DNA from: Cymodocea nodosa
Lineage: Eukaryota > Streptophyta > Magnoliopsida > Alismatales > Cymodoceaceae
Direction of reading: 5' to 3'
DNA length: 64,000 bases
NCBI GenBank assembly: GCA_036874045.1
Contig: CM072337.1
Location: 25,952,001-26,016,000, forward strand
Below, piece by piece: positions 1 through 13,200 of this stretch (its first letter is position 1; every line of letters starts with the position of its first letter). Under the pieces are notes generated by a model. It did no database searches. It was not told where the DNA came from and saw only the letters and a list, made by a program, of their open reading frames with translations. Made by a program: the position numbers and the translations under genes.

Positions 1-720
1 AACCATCCAATCCCTGGAGAGAAACCCAGATATCCCAAAATCTATCCCCTGGATACAAAGATCCGTCATTTAATTGGATATCTTAACCAAAAAAAGCTGA
101 ATATAGACAGGTTCCTACAGGAGGAGGAGACAAAACAGGCTCAGAAAAACCACGAAAATTCTTTGCTGCAACTGAAGATTAGATTTTCAAAACACAGTTA
201 CTATGGTCCAACCACAACAAGATTAAGAGTGAAACCCACAAGAAAGGTGGGGCTGGACTGAACTACCCGAACAGGAGAACTTCTGTAAGAAAATATGGAA
301 GTGCAAAAAGCACAATATTTGCAATATAACGATATTATTCTATACAGAAAAATATAATGATATTATTATATTAGTACTCTGGTAAATATCAAAAGAAAAA
401 GCTCCAAGATCGGAACTTTGCTGCACCCTAAGAACAAACGAACGAACGGATCGATCGGAATCGAAGAGCACCTACGGTAGCAATAAACTGACGACGGAGG
501 AGGAGGAGGAAGAGGCGGTACCTTGTTGCAGCAAAGAAGAAAAAAAACCCCTAGGTTTGGAACGAAACGGAGAGACGCCTAGTTGATGGAACGAGAGTTC
601 GTGGGAAAACGAGCAGAGTCTGACGATACCGTGGCGGCGGCGACGAGATGACACTTCATCATCAACGGGATGGGAGAGGGCAGCGGCAGCTTTCGGTCCA
701 CCACACCTTGACAGAGCAAG
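1..720 (-). other. Probable 5' leader of a minus-strand gene running off the left edge
   Basis: Read on the minus strand, 522 to about 700 looks like a first, non-coding exon. It is GC-richer than its surroundings and ends in a good donor (AACAAG then GTACCG) at 522/521. A possible acceptor (TTTTCTTACAG) lies at 283, so a second exon may begin at 282 and continue left. I see no convincing coding sequence in either piece, so the product is unknown and the coding part would lie outside the window. The CCTAGG/pyrimidine-rich leader is typical of housekeeping plant genes, but this is inference. Confidence 0.35.
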
Positions 721-1044
721 ACGAACAAGGCCCAGAGCCGAAACACATCACCTTATTACCAAAAAAAAAAACTCATCGCCTCGATAATAAAAGCACAAGT
801 GGAAATTTAAAAGGGGAAATAAATATGATTCCCCGCTGTGCAACAATCCAAAAGGCTTCGGGTAGATTCCACACGTAGAGAACGTCCGCCGTCGGATCTG
901 GATCCCATGCTCCACCCGACCGTTTCGTAGGTTGTGTCGGGTACGGCACGGCCCGTTACGCTTGGACTTTGAATACTGTTTTGTGTTGGAAGGTACCGTC
1001 TCATCGGCGAAGTAATCTAAATACGATTTATTGTCTACTGTCAT

Positions 1045-2900
1045 GTAAATTAATAATATGACTTGACCAATAATTTTTTTTTTAGTCTTAGTTTATTATC
1101 TGTCGATCTAGAAATCAAACCACCAAATAGAAGTTTCGATATTTGTTCTATCTTAGAGTAAAAAATTTTACAAAAAAGTCGCTCGATGAAGAAAACTTTT
1201 AGGTACCTATTCTATCTTTTAGGGTAAAATTTTAAAAGATTTAAATCCAGTAAATCACAAATAAATGAGAAGCGAATCACTTATTTTAGAATGTCGATAT
1301 ATTGTTCGAGAACGGATCAATGTTCCAGAGATCATCAGATCATTGTTTTTAAGAATAATAACTCGATACTACAGTAGTTATGTAAATATCACCCTTTCCA
1401 TAGAAAAAATTCAACTGACGAAAACTTTGCATCATACATCAATACGCCATAAAATGTTATATTTGAAGGATAAGTTACATTTAAAAAAAAAAAAATACAT
1501 TGCATTCGTACTTTTTTATCTTTAATTTTACCCTCCTTCAATATTTACATTAGTAAATTCATTCATTCAATTATTATATTGTTATTGCACACGATGTCTA
1601 AGTAAGTTCTCAATTTTTCATGTACATAATAGTTTTTAAAATATTAACTTTTAACTTAAAAATTCCTTCATTTAAAATGTTTTCACTAATACTAAAATTT
1701 TATTTATAAGTTATAAAACATATTAAAGTTGTTGACAAATGGAAACGTCAAACTTTACTTTTTCCACTAATCTATTATATTGAATTTATTTATATTAGAA
1801 TATTCATTCCATAAATATTGATGAGTAATTGAATTAAGAATATTTAATAAATATTCCATAATTCTTCATCTTCTAATAATTTCCAAAATGTTGTCATTAA
1901 TGATGATGATGATGATGACTTAAAAGATAAAACTTATGTTGTTTGCATTTCATATTTTATAACATATAAATCAAATATTTTATATAAATTATTTTCTACC
2001 ATTTAATGAGTCAAACAAAATTGAATACCTAAACATTTTTTAATCTTATCTATTACTTTATCAACTAATTTTAATTCATCAAAATAGACTACTGAAATAC
2101 CAAAATGAGCATTTAATTTCCCTATTCTCAATTCTCAAAACTAGTTGTATGATACAATTTGAAAATCTATATTAAGTTAGTCAACGATATGGTTTTGACC
2201 ATATCAGATTAGGAATTTAATATAATTAAGTCTGACTCCATTGGGAGGGTGGTGGTTTGTGGGGTCCATGCCTTTGCCGTCACAACTTTATGGTTTTTGT
2301 TTTCAAGTATTTGTTTTTTTCTCTAACGAATATTTTTTTATTTTTGAGAGTAAAAAGTTTGCACTGGTACTTTGAACACATAATTTAATTTACGAAGTAA
2401 AATTCATCATCCGCTAGAATGAACCTTGATATGCTTTTTCAAGTATTTGTCGGCACCTTCTTCTTTTACACAAAAAAAAAAAAAAAAAACCTTCACTCTT
2501 TTGCGATTTTCTTGCAACGGTGAATTATCGTTTGGAATACCGAATACCTACTCGATATTTTTTAAAGTTTTAAACTTAATTATTTTTTAATTAGAAAACT
2601 TATCTTCGTGTGTAAGTCTTGATAACCTTAACATTTATCTATTTTATAATAATTATACATGTAGAGAATACTCAAGATGCAAATAGTTAAAAATATTGTA
2701 GGTATTCATTTTACAATTTGCATACATCAATTTATAATTTATCGAAAAAACAGATTTTTCCCCTTTTTTAATATTTATTTTAGATACAATTTTTACTATG
2801 ACAAATTTTAAATCATAAAATAAATGCATATGATATTTTTAACCATGAATATATGCAACGTTAACCTTATTTTCTAGGAAAATATTTTTAACCTTATCTT
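1045..2900. other. AT-rich intergenic stretch
   Basis: No gene is recognisable here. The sequence is strongly AT-rich, with a short (GAT)n run near 1901-1919 and an A tract near 2470-2490. The only longer open frame (1265-1525, plus) has low-complexity composition and resembles no family I know. Confidence 0.6.
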
Positions 2901-2992
2901 CAAGTGAAAGAAATTGTATTCATTGAAAATGCATCGCAATATAGGTTAGACTACCACCTTCCTGGAAACGGGAAAACAAGTGACTCGCGTGT

Positions 2993-3008
2993 TATAATAA
3001 TAATAATA

Positions 3009-3040
<32 letters not shown>
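2993..3040. repeat. (TAA)n/(TTA)n compound palindromic microsatellite
   Basis: A run of TAA units switches to a run of ATT units near 3010, so the left part can pair with the right part. The tract is both a trinucleotide microsatellite and a potential hairpin or cruciform. Confidence 0.9.
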
Positions 3041-3410
3041 CCAGACCATTAATTTAGAAGGGCAAATGCGGGTCAGACTGACATGACATTCGGTTGTTAA
3101 TCCAAAAGGTGCATAAATACATGTCCTAATTGGTGTCTTCTGCTTCGACGGAGAAATAGACAAATTGATATTGAATATTTTAAAAAGCCACATATTTTTC
3201 TGCCTTTTCTTATATCTTTCCTCGTATAAATAAGTGGAGAGAAAATTTAAATAAAGCATAGTAGCATTAAGACATACAGTTAAAATTAAAAACGATAGAC
3301 AAATTCCTTGGCGGCCAAAGTTGGTTGAACTGAACTGAACTTTCACTGTAATAAATAATAATAATAATGAGGATGAAGCCTGATTAAGTGGGTACTACAC
3401 CCGCCAGACG

Positions 3411-3428
3411 TTCTAGAACATTCTAGAA
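3411..3428. promoter_or_regulatory. Perfect four-unit heat-shock element
   Basis: TTCTAGAACATTCTAGAA is four alternating inverted nTTCn/nGAAn pentamers without mismatch, which is the consensus binding site for trimeric heat-shock factors. No heat-shock protein gene is visible within about 1.5 kb on either strand. The DNA from 3430 to 3880 is GC-richer than its flanks, so a short or non-coding transcription unit is possible. Function is inferred from the motif only. Confidence 0.55.
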
Positions 3429-3778
3429 GGTGTTGGCGACTCTTGCGTTCTGTGGCGCGGTGGAAGGATCAACTAATCGGGAGAAGATAAGGAGAGAGGT
3501 GGGAAGTCTACAACTAATTTGGATAAGATATTAGGATTTGGTGGGAGCTGCAGAGTCCTCCTTATCTCCTCCGCATCGACAACAACAAGAACAAGGTTGT
3601 TCCTGTAGTTCAGGATGCTTACAAATCACGTACTACCGCTGTACAGATCATGCCGTGAGTTTGAAGTCCTGAACTCGCGATTTGGAATGGTGAGAATTTT
3701 AGTCTCAGTCTTGGTACAAGGTGGTGTCTTTCTTTGTAAATGCAGTCTTAATTTTCCCTTTCTTTTTGTGAAAAGGGA

Positions 3779-3865
3779 GGCCCATGGGTCGGTCCACTTT
3801 CTTCCGCCCGCTAGGCAAAGGCCCAAGAGGCTTCAGTACTGGGCTGGAATCACAGGGCCCGTTCC
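3779..3865. promoter_or_regulatory. Cluster of GGCCCA/TGGGCT (site II-like) motifs
   Basis: GGCCCATGGG, AGGCCCAAGA, CTGGGCTGG and AGGGCCCG occur within about 85 bases. TGGGCY motifs are bound by TCP factors and are common in promoters of housekeeping plant genes. No gene start next to the cluster can be supported, so this is a promoter-like island of unknown use. Confidence 0.35.
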
Positions 3866-3899
3866 ATCTCTGTTATAGAGGTCTGAGCTCTTTCGAGAA

Positions 3900-4970
3900 A
3901 ACAATTTTATGGCTTCATGTAAATAAATAAGGAAAATGGAAAATAAAAGAACCACGCTTTCCATGGGCTTGAAAAAGGATTTGCTTTGGTTTCCAATGTA
4001 TGACACTAATCAAAGAACCTAATAAAAGTGCTCAGAATGCATCATGAATGCCCTTACAAAAATTTTAAAATATATATATAAGCCTTTATAAAGTCATAAT
4101 ATTCTCAATAGTTGTTTACAACATCTCTTTTCTGGAAAAGTGTTCTTGGTTAGAGATACCTCCAGGAAAGTTTTCTAAAGACAGACCCTTTTTTTTTAAT
4201 TTTTTTTGAAAAACTAAAATGTAATTATACAATTAGTTAAAGTTTTAACTTTATACGAGTTACGATTTTTTTTAATTTAATAAATATTAGTAAATTTTGA
4301 CAATTAGTTAAAATAAAAATTTCATCGTGTATTTTTAAGTGAAGAGATTTCTTTTTTATATTAAATTATGTTTTTTTTTTTTTTGAATTGGGATCAGTTT
4401 AATACTCCCAAAGACGATATCGAGATCCAACGCCGGAGCTCTTTCTCTCTCTCTCTCTCTCTCTCTCTTGACGATCACTAGTTCTATTACATTGAATAAG
4501 CAGACATGCTTGCATGTTAATTCTCTACACTCATCGATCGTCAATTAACTTTTGAGTTAAGGAATTTCGTAATCACGAGCGATGGTACATACAAGAAGAA
4601 GACGGACAAGTGGGAGAGAAACAAAAGACAATACGATGCATGCCTTTGCTGTGTTGCTCAAGTACATGACGATGGAAGAAGTTACAAGTGTACTGGTTTT
4701 GCTTTTCGCGTGCTGTTACATGGTTTCCCTTCAAAGAATCGAATCAATCAATCGATCGATCACCTGTATATATAGATGACGGTAAAAAATCACCGACGGA
4801 GCAATCGTGTCAGCGAGGGAGTGAACAATTAGCAGAGCCGACTTATTCCTGTTTCTGGGCGACGCGCAATGTACAGTGAGAACCAGAGAGTCCTACCTCG
4901 TCGTTGGTCTCCGGTGCAAGAATCTTGGTATCGGTAGGTACGTACCTGTGTGTGTGGGGAGCCAATTAAT
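3900..4970. other. Downstream flank of the telomere-binding protein gene
   Basis: AT-rich sequence with T and A tracts and a (CT)n microsatellite at 4444-4468. The part nearest 4970 probably includes the 3' UTR of the minus-strand gene that ends at 4975. No other gene is visible. Confidence 0.45.
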
Positions 4971-4974
4971 TTAA

Positions 4975-7900
4975 TTAGTGGAGGAACATGGTCTGCTTGG
5001 CCTGGAGATGCTGCTGCGGCTTGGCCTGGAGCTTGGCTTGCTGGTGCGACCAATGCGCATGGGCGGAGAGCACCCTGTCGAGGAGTTCCTGAGGCACCGG
5101 CTCTCCTCTCCTCTGCTGGGGTGAGATCCTGGCCGTGTGCACCAATGTCTTCCACTTGTCCTGACAAACACACGTTAACAAATCCATCATCCACCCACAA
5201 ATAAAAAAAGCTTGCAAGTTCCCGGCCACCTGAGAGAGGAAGGAAGACGAGGAAGCTTGCACTTAACCACACGAGGTTTATGGTTCATTTCTTAAGTAAC
5301 ACTCCAGATGAGGAAGAAAGCTCGGCTTTTTTGCTTCTCGATATCATCATGCATGCTTTGACCACGTGGGTGCTCCTCCAACCAAGAACAGATCTACTAC
5401 GTGCTGACAATCGAAAAGAATGGCAGGAAATTCCCTTTTCTAGGTCGATTATTACCTTCAGGTCAACGTATGTCCGGTGCTTGACGTTTTCAAATGCTCT
5501 CATCTTCACGTCACGCCACCTAAATAGAGAAGAAAATGGAAGCTTCGTTATTTCTCATTATTGCCACTTTTATCATATAGATCGAGAGTTTTTCAAAATA
5601 TATAACAACGGTAACGGGCATTTGACTTGCAAAATATTATTGTACATGGTCAACAACAAGCTCGACTCTTTTGATTGTTTGTATTACCTTCCGGTTCCGA
5701 GATCCTCCACGGCCTGTACGAGTGCTTCCACCTCCGCCACCGTGAAGGGCCTCCTGATGCGACGCTGAACCAGCTCCGAACGCTTCGACTTGCGGTGCGA
5801 CGACGGGACCACAGCAAGCGCTTGGTCGCCCACGCCGGATGGGACAGGGACGAGAGCCTTCGACGGTGGAGTTGGGCCGTTGCCCGACGGCTCAACAACC
5901 GCAAGTGGTCGTGGCGAGTGACAACACCTGCGATGGTCTGGAGGCGGTATGGTGGAAAAATCGTCGGTGCTACTAGCGAGAGCCAACGTCCTGGGCTCCG
6001 AGGTGTTGATTCCTGGAACCCTGAAATGGAAAATGATTTGTGGTTCGACCACTTCAACAGACACTTGAGGATGTCATCATTTGAACGGTTCTATTCGATT
6101 CAGTTCGATGGTTCGCTATAATGCAAAACAGAGACGAAAAAAAGAGAATATAATTTTACTTGAACAAGACAAGATAGATACGGTAAGAAAACCCAAAAAG
6201 GGAATTATTGATCTTACTCTTCTTCTAATAAAGAAGGGATCAAATCTGACACAGTTTTATTATTACCTTGACGATGGGTGAAGCGATTGAGGTGACTCTG
6301 GTAAATGTTGATCTTCAGGGCAAGAAAGCTTCTGCTGCTGTGGAGCTTTGGAGGAGTTGGGCTCAAGGGTGAAGCCTAGACCGTCAAGCTGCTTATCTCC
6401 ATTTGCAATCCCAGCTTGACGTAATGTCTTACTGTCATCCCTAACCTTCTTTCCTTGAAAAATGACTCCCACTCTGAGCCCGTTCACAAGCATGGCACTT
6501 ACTGTCTCCAACACTGTCCTCTGGACAAACCAGATAAAGAGATTTGTAGATCAGAAGTACGAAAAAAAGAGGGGAAAAACCTCTACCAACGCATGCTGTT
6601 CTTCTCATGCTTTTAAATTCACAAAGAATGATAATCTAGAGACAAATTTCATAATGCTATTACAGAAGTGGGATCATTTTACCTTCAGTGAACCAACAGT
6701 CGCCGTTTCGGACATCTCAATAAAGAGCTCCGGCACCTTGAATGACTTAATCCTAAGTTTAACTGTAAAAGAAGAATTAATTGAACTTTTAAAATGGCAC
6801 CATCATGTAATCATCCATAATCCACAAGATGAAAATAAATAACCAATAACAAGATGTTGGTTATCTACTTCATTGTTGCAAGAGATAAGATAAGAAGTTC
6901 AAATCCAAATAGAAACACCACCATTAACCAAAAGAAAAGAAAAATGAGAAAGGAAAAGTAATCACGTTCCCTGTACAAACCTTTATAATCTTCCGACTTC
7001 GAAGAGAACTTCGGATTTGCCAGGGATGGTCGTGCCTCATGAGCTGCCACAAAAGAAAGAAAAAATGGGATCAAATACACAGAAGGTATCTCAGAAAAAG
7101 ACGAAAGGGAAACCAAATAAAATGTAGAATGCCAAATAACCTCACCATGTAAATGAGCACGTGGACCATCGGCGCCTGCTTCAAGAATACCCTTTCCAAG
7201 CGTCTTGTACACAACTTCTTCGCTTCTACCACACAACCCACCTGAAACAGAGCTTCTCATGAACAGTTGCCTCCTCTTGAAAGAAGAGCGTTGGGTCCTC
7301 CGACGCGTGCAACACATCTTCCTGTTCCTGAATAAAGGTTTCGGTTCTGCGTCTGAAGGAATAAGAACGGAGAACAATATCTGAGCAACAACTAGAAAAC
7401 GTAGACGCCAATGGAAGGAGAGAAAGAACGCACAAAATCTGGACTAGTTACTTACCATTGTTGTAGAATTCGCCATCTTTCAGCAACGTCGGTCCAACCT
7501 TCCAGAACTTGGCGGCAGTGATCTTTTTGATCCTCCTGTCTCCAATCTTCTGTGTCTTGAAGTGTTTGGAGGGTAAGCCACTAGGCTGAGTGCAGGCAGA
7601 AGAGTTTTCTTCATCGTTGTAGTCCGCATTAATCATCTGCGCATCGCTCTTGTATTTCGGGGACAAGCTGTAATTGACGTGATTCCTGTGCTGAGGCACC
7701 TCCACACTGCTGTCGGAGCTGACAAGGGGAGGAGGTTTACTGGCATCAAAATCCATGGGATTTTCGATGCAGAGCAAGCCTGGCACGGTTCCAACCCAAC
7801 CATCTCCACCACTTTCCTTTTTGACCTGCGAAGGGAACCCAATCGGAAATTCAACCTTTTTCCCGCGGAACTCGGCGGAATTCTGCAACTTTGAGTCTTT

Positions 7901-8390
7901 GTCTAACACCGCTGTCTTGCCGGAAACATCCGACTTGACAATGATGGTTGTAGAAGGATGTCTTCCCCCTGAAGTAGAAAGCCGAGGCGATTCCTTCCAG
8001 GTCAACGTGCCTTCATCACAGCTTCCTTGGTCGAAAGTCTCGAGTTTGAATGGCTTCTTCTCGTCGCCGAGTTGCTGCTCCTTTTTGACCATGTCCTTGG
8101 CAGGTGGAGATCTAGGAATCGACGCGGGAGAGTTTTCCTGCTCCAGCAGGAGACTTCCGGCCACGGTGGCCAGCAATTCGAACGCGTACATTTGGTTCTC
8201 TTCAACACTTTTCGTGCCCCATCTCCTCCTCCCCTGAAGCACCCAATGCGACCCACGATAAGATTGTCGTCTAATCGCAGAAATCAACAGCAAATGTGGG
8301 ATTACTTACCCTTGCCGATCTCGATCCCCGGGGCATGGCCGGGATCTGGTAGCCATTGAAACCATAATTCGATCTTTTCTGCAACACCAT
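4975..8390 (-). CDS. TRP: Telomere repeat-binding protein, TRP/RTBP1 family
   Basis: Nuclear protein that binds double-stranded TTTAGGG telomere repeats. Nine coding exons: 8390-8310, 8233-7456, 7352-7146, 7043-6981, 6762-6683, 6520-6267, 6020-5688, 5519-5456, 5160-4975. All junctions are GT-AG and in frame, giving 681 residues, normal for the family. It opens with the family N-terminus (MVLQKR...YGFNGYQ). A basic, NLS-like stretch lies near residues 295-313. A ubiquitin-like domain covers about 377-455 (VKLRIKSFKVPELFIE, FQGKKVRDD). The C-terminal Myb/telobox domain runs from about 577 to 640: RRPFTVAEVEALVQAVE, then VDLKDKWKTLVHTARI formed across the last splice junction. The start at 8390 is fixed by the conserved N-terminus. 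A 5' UTR exon probably ends at 9576 (CAG then GTAAGT) and splices to about 8417 (CATAG acceptor). I see no damage to the gene. Confidence 0.93.
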
Positions 8391-8677
8391 GTCCTCGTCG
8401 TCTCCTTCTTCCCCCTACCTATGGATCCAATAACCAATCCATTGGTTCGATCATCAATTTTGAAAAATCTGAACTTAATTCCAAAAATAAAACGCTGGTA
8501 TAAAGTATAAACCCAGGATTCAGGAGGAGCAGAAGCTTCTAAAAAACAAGTGTCCCATAGGAAGAAAATGTCAAGTGGGTCCTTCCATTCAACCATTGTG
8601 GATTTCACGCAGAGTCAAGAAAACCACCAAAATTACGCATCAAAAGAAAACTAATGCTTTCTAAAAATACGATAACC

Positions 8678-8697
8678 TATATATATATATATATATT
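8678..8697. repeat. (TA)n microsatellite
   Basis: Ten TA units lie in the presumed 5' UTR intron of the telomere-binding protein gene. Confidence 0.85.
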
Positions 8698-9575
8698 ATT
8701 GAAAGAAAAAAAACCGTTTCAATAAGGTCTTCTTATCGATGAGGACCGTTTAATGTGCGGCGAAAATAGCAAGCGGGGAAAGACCGAAATACAAGGAAAT
8801 GGATAAATAGCGGACAAATTGAAAATTTTAAAAGAAAAAAAAAGACGGCGAGGAGAAGTTTCGGTGATTAAAAAATTTGAAAAGACACAGAGAAAAAGAA
8901 TTCGCGGAAAAAATTGTGCAGAGAATTGTTTTAAAAATCACGAATGCAAAAATTAAATAGAATAGAATCATTCACGAGTTTCAACCAAAACCCAGAACCC
9001 CCATCGGGACGCAATACCTGCAACAGGAACAATAATTGGACATCAAGGGAAGGAAATACAAAGACAAGGGAGGGAGTTTGCTTGTGAATGCTTCGGTTGG
9101 ATCTGCTGAGAACAGGTTTTCGTTGCAGGGAAGGAGCTTCGGATCGAGGTAGATGCAACACATCTCTCCGAAGGAAAGAAGGGAATGCCAGAACTGCAGG
9201 CCAGGAATTGAATTGGGAAAAAAGAAGAAGAGGCGGCACAAAGACGTCGTAAACAGAAAAGGTGAGAAGAAGATGATGAAAAATGCGTAAAGAAGTCCAT
9301 TCAATGACAAACGCAGGAGAATTGCGTGAATGCGAAGTAAACAGACAATTGACCGGGAAAAAAGAGCTTCGTCAGATCCAAATTTCTGGGGCAATCGGGA
9401 TACCCAGATGACACGATGATCCGATCCACGACCAACTTGTCAAATCCCCAGCGATCCCGAACAATTCAGAACCCGGCCGGAAGACGCATAATTCCGAGTT
9501 CCACACGGAATAGGAAGAAGAAACCCATGAATCGATGGAAAGGCAAGACAAAGCACGCGAACCCTACCAACTTAC

Positions 9576-9780
9576 CTGAAACGTTGATAGATCAAGCGAA
9601 AGATCCGGGCCACCACGGATCAAATCCACCGGAATTCTTCACCAAGCAAGACGAGAGCGTCCGTCTTTACAAAACCCGAGAACGGAAGCGCAAAAAACTC
9701 GCAGATTGGGGTCTCAGGCCCCGGGAATTTCCGGCACCAATTCTCCACCAACAAATCAAAGGAAGGTGGTAAAGGAAGAA
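9576..9780 (-). other. Probable non-coding first exon of the telomere-binding protein gene
   Basis: Minus-strand sequence ending at 9576 carries a strong donor (TTTCAG then GTAAGTTGG). It is GC-richer than the intron that follows, and no coding frame starts in it. It would join about 8417, just ahead of the ATG at 8390, across a 1.15-kb leader intron. The upstream border is estimated. Confidence 0.45.
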
Positions 9781-10290
9781 CGAAAGAAACAAAGAAAGAA
9801 AGAGTGTTCCTTTTTTTTTCATCCCTTATCTTCTAAACCCCGTTAAAAACCATCACGTCCTTCATCTTCCTTTCTGCCTTTGCTTAAACCCCCTTCTCTT
9901 CTCCAGGTTTCTTATACCTTTGACCCCATTCCCCCCGGTCACCCCCAACCGGCCACACCCGGTGAACCCCGCCTCCCGACTGGCTATAGCCGGTGGCACC
10001 GGGGACCAGCCTTGCACGGATGTTCAAAACGTGGCGAAATTCTCCAATCGACGGCCGAAGTCGCGATTACATGACCGGTTGTTGGGTGGAGAGACGATCT
10101 CGACCGTCCAGCCCATGTCCGGACGGAGAGCTCTCAGCCTTCAGTTTTCGGTGTGGGGTTTTGATGGTTGGGGTTTTAACGGTTTCTTTTCTTTATTTAT
10201 TTATTTATTTATTTTTCGATTTTCCGACATCATGACGAGAGAAATCGATAGATGGATAGATAGATAAAATTTTCTGGAGTCGTAGTTCAT
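9780..10290 (-). promoter_or_regulatory. GC-rich probable promoter of the telomere-binding protein gene
   Basis: A GC-rich block (9900-10150) with CCGG-containing short repeats lies directly upstream of the presumed first exon. Its GC content contrasts with the AT-rich DNA beyond 10700. No clear TATA box was found. It ends at (TTTA)n and (GATA)n microsatellites at 10191-10215 and 10243-10266. Confidence 0.35.
10191..10266. repeat. (TTTA)n and (GATA)n microsatellites
   Basis: Two tetranucleotide tracts: TTTA units at 10191-10215 and GATA/GATG units at 10243-10266, separated by a short unique spacer. Confidence 0.85.
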
Positions 10291-10299
10291 TTGTGTGGT

Positions 10300-13200
10300 T
10301 GCGAATTTTAGCCATGTCTACTTGTCGTAACGAGAGGAATCGTAGGGAGCAACGGATGATGGTAATGATCAGGCACGAGCAAACGCAACGCAAGTCATTC
10401 GTTCCTTCCTTCGTATTCATTCATTCGTCCATTCCTCAATCGATGTTGGTCTTTTTTAAAAAAAAATTATTTTCCTTTCTTGTGGTTATGGTAATGTCGT
10501 CTCGATTTCATGGTGGAGGTGTGGAGTCGATCGATGGGGTCGATTGGGTCCGTCGAGGGAAGGAGATAAAAAGCGATGGATAACAATATTCCAAATGGTG
10601 GTCAGATCCGCACACACCGATGCTAATTACTTGTTGGTTCGCGTTTAACCTTATTATTGCCTCTTGGCGAATTTGCGTAATGGTCCCCCAACTTGTCAAC
10701 AAGTAACGGGACGTAAGATGACTTCCTTCAAGGTATTTTCATGTGAAGAATAACCAGATCGTAGATTTTTAAAAATTGTGATTTCCATACTTTATTTCAT
10801 CAGAATAAGTCCTAATATATATATTTTTTTGTATTGGTAGTGATTTTCTAATGAGAATATTCTCTCCTTGTAGTTTTTACTGAGAGAATAAAAGTTCGAC
10901 CGTACAATCTGATATTTGTATATTAACTACTTCTGGTATTCGATTTATTGTACGGGCCATTTTGCTTATATTCCCTTCCAGGTTAAAAAGTAATAAAAAA
11001 TCAAAACTAACTTAATGGTATTAAATAATAACTACAATCAAAATATACTCAACAATTCAAATATAATAAATTGAAAAAATATCACATCTGAAAAATTATG
11101 TGCATATATAATATATATAGATAAATAGGGAGAGAGACGTACTAATAAAGAAATTATAGGTGACCTATATGTATTAGGAGACTAAAGCATTGAGTTTTTT
11201 CGGTTAAGATGATTAACTTTAAAAATGAGTTATGCAATGTACATAATGTTCAAATTCCATGTTATAAAACCAAGGTAGGGGGTACAAAAACTATTATTTC
11301 GAGATGAATACCATTTGTTTGATCAACCATGTGTGCATCATGAATTTCAAAAATATATAAATATATATATATGTTTGTATAATGAAATATTAATATTGAA
11401 GACAAATCTCAGAGCCATCACACAAATATTTAGTTTCAGAGACTAATTAGACAGGCTTATTAGTTTTTGATCGTGTCATCAACCACTGTTCTTAGATAGA
11501 ATTAATTATCAGTTTTTGATTGTTTTAAGTATATATATACTTCTTTTAATTTTTTCTATTCTAATTAAATGCCCACCAAGGAATTGTAAAAAAAAAAAAA
11601 AAATTGTTTGATTCACGGAAGATTATGAAGATATGTAAAATGCCTAGGAATTAACAAAAAATAACTTTTACGTAGAATTGAAATTGAAATTTCCACTAAA
11701 CTTTAAATAATAGCACATATATACTAGAAACAAAGGCATTAAACAACAATATTTTAGCTTCATTTATAAGTTAAATGTTTCTTTTTTTTTTAATTTGCTG
11801 GATCCCTTCGGTCTTAGCCATACATTTTGCAAGGTGCGATTGAATTTTAATTGACAAGAGACATTTTTCAACCAAAAATGAATAAAATGATTTTACAAAT
11901 GTAGTTGCAGCAGGAAATTTTTTCACTTAAAATTTATATCATTCATCTTACATTTACAAAAGCAATAAAAGAATTAACCCTTTTAATAAAAAATTCTCTG
12001 GAGCATCATTGCTGTTGGAGTGTTGGTTCTTTCAATCAAGGCCCAAGCAATATCAGCCGCTCATTTGGTTGTTGGGTGTTATCTTATCCATTTTGTAACC
12101 GAAATTTATGTAAAAGCTCTCTCGTACCGTCACTTTTGTCGGCTTGAATGGTCAACCAAAAAATAAGAAAAGGATTGTCAGTCCAAAAATAGATTAACAA
12201 TATAAATAGTTAATAAACGGAGCAATCAACTTATTTTAAAGTATTTGTGTAGAAAAAGAGTAAAAAAAATATCTCTTTAAAAAATCACAAAATCAGTTGT
12301 AAATTTGTTACCAGTAATACAACATTTCTGTGAAATAATTTTAAAAAACAAAATTTTGCTATTTACGTACGGTTAGATAAATTCCACTATTTTATATACC
12401 AAGAATCTTGCATGGCCCTCGGCCACGTGAGATCCAGCAGGTGTTACAGTTTTAAACTATAGATATAAAAAAAAACTAAATAAAAATTACACCTACCGGA
12501 TAAATTGAAGTCACTTGTTGTGTAGCCCTCTATTTTCTACGGGTTTTTTTTTTAATATAAAACGGCCGATTTTGTCGAACATTCAGATCTGGTCATTTTT
12601 CATTAACTGTATATTTATACAATGGGAAGAAGAAAAAAAAATCATATACGTAACGTTGTAAATCATCATTGTTCAGTCGTTTTATATTATTTTAACATAT
12701 ACGAAAATCGTAAGTGATAAAAGACAGAAATGAGGATGACGTCGGAAAAATATATTACAAAACTTTCCTTCTCTATTTTTTCAATTATTTTGGCGGCCAC
12801 TGCAGCCGTAACAATTAAAATAAAATAAAATAAAACCACGATTAGAAAAATGGACAAAAGGCAACAAAAGACCGCATATGCACGTTGGAATAAAGTACAG
12901 ATATGCGAAGAAAACAGGTGGCAAGACGACTTGCGGATAAAGATGGAGGTCACGTGCATTGCATCTCCTCCCGTCTCGTCGTTACATTGCCAGATGAAAG
13001 GACGCGAGAGTCTATTTTTGTTATAAACACGTGAAATGACATATCTTGATTTTAATATATGAATTGATGGGACGAAATGGTGTGATATATAAGAAAAATA
13101 GAAACAGTAAAACGTATTTACGTAATTTAAAAGAGAAGAAAAATGCAGACAAAAGTGACGAGTTGAAACACATTTATGAGCAAAAAGAGATTATATGATT

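Noticed and set aside
5675-6121. 148-codon plus-strand open frame
   Set aside because: It lies opposite exon 7 of the telomere-binding protein gene, whose coding frame and splice sites are clear.
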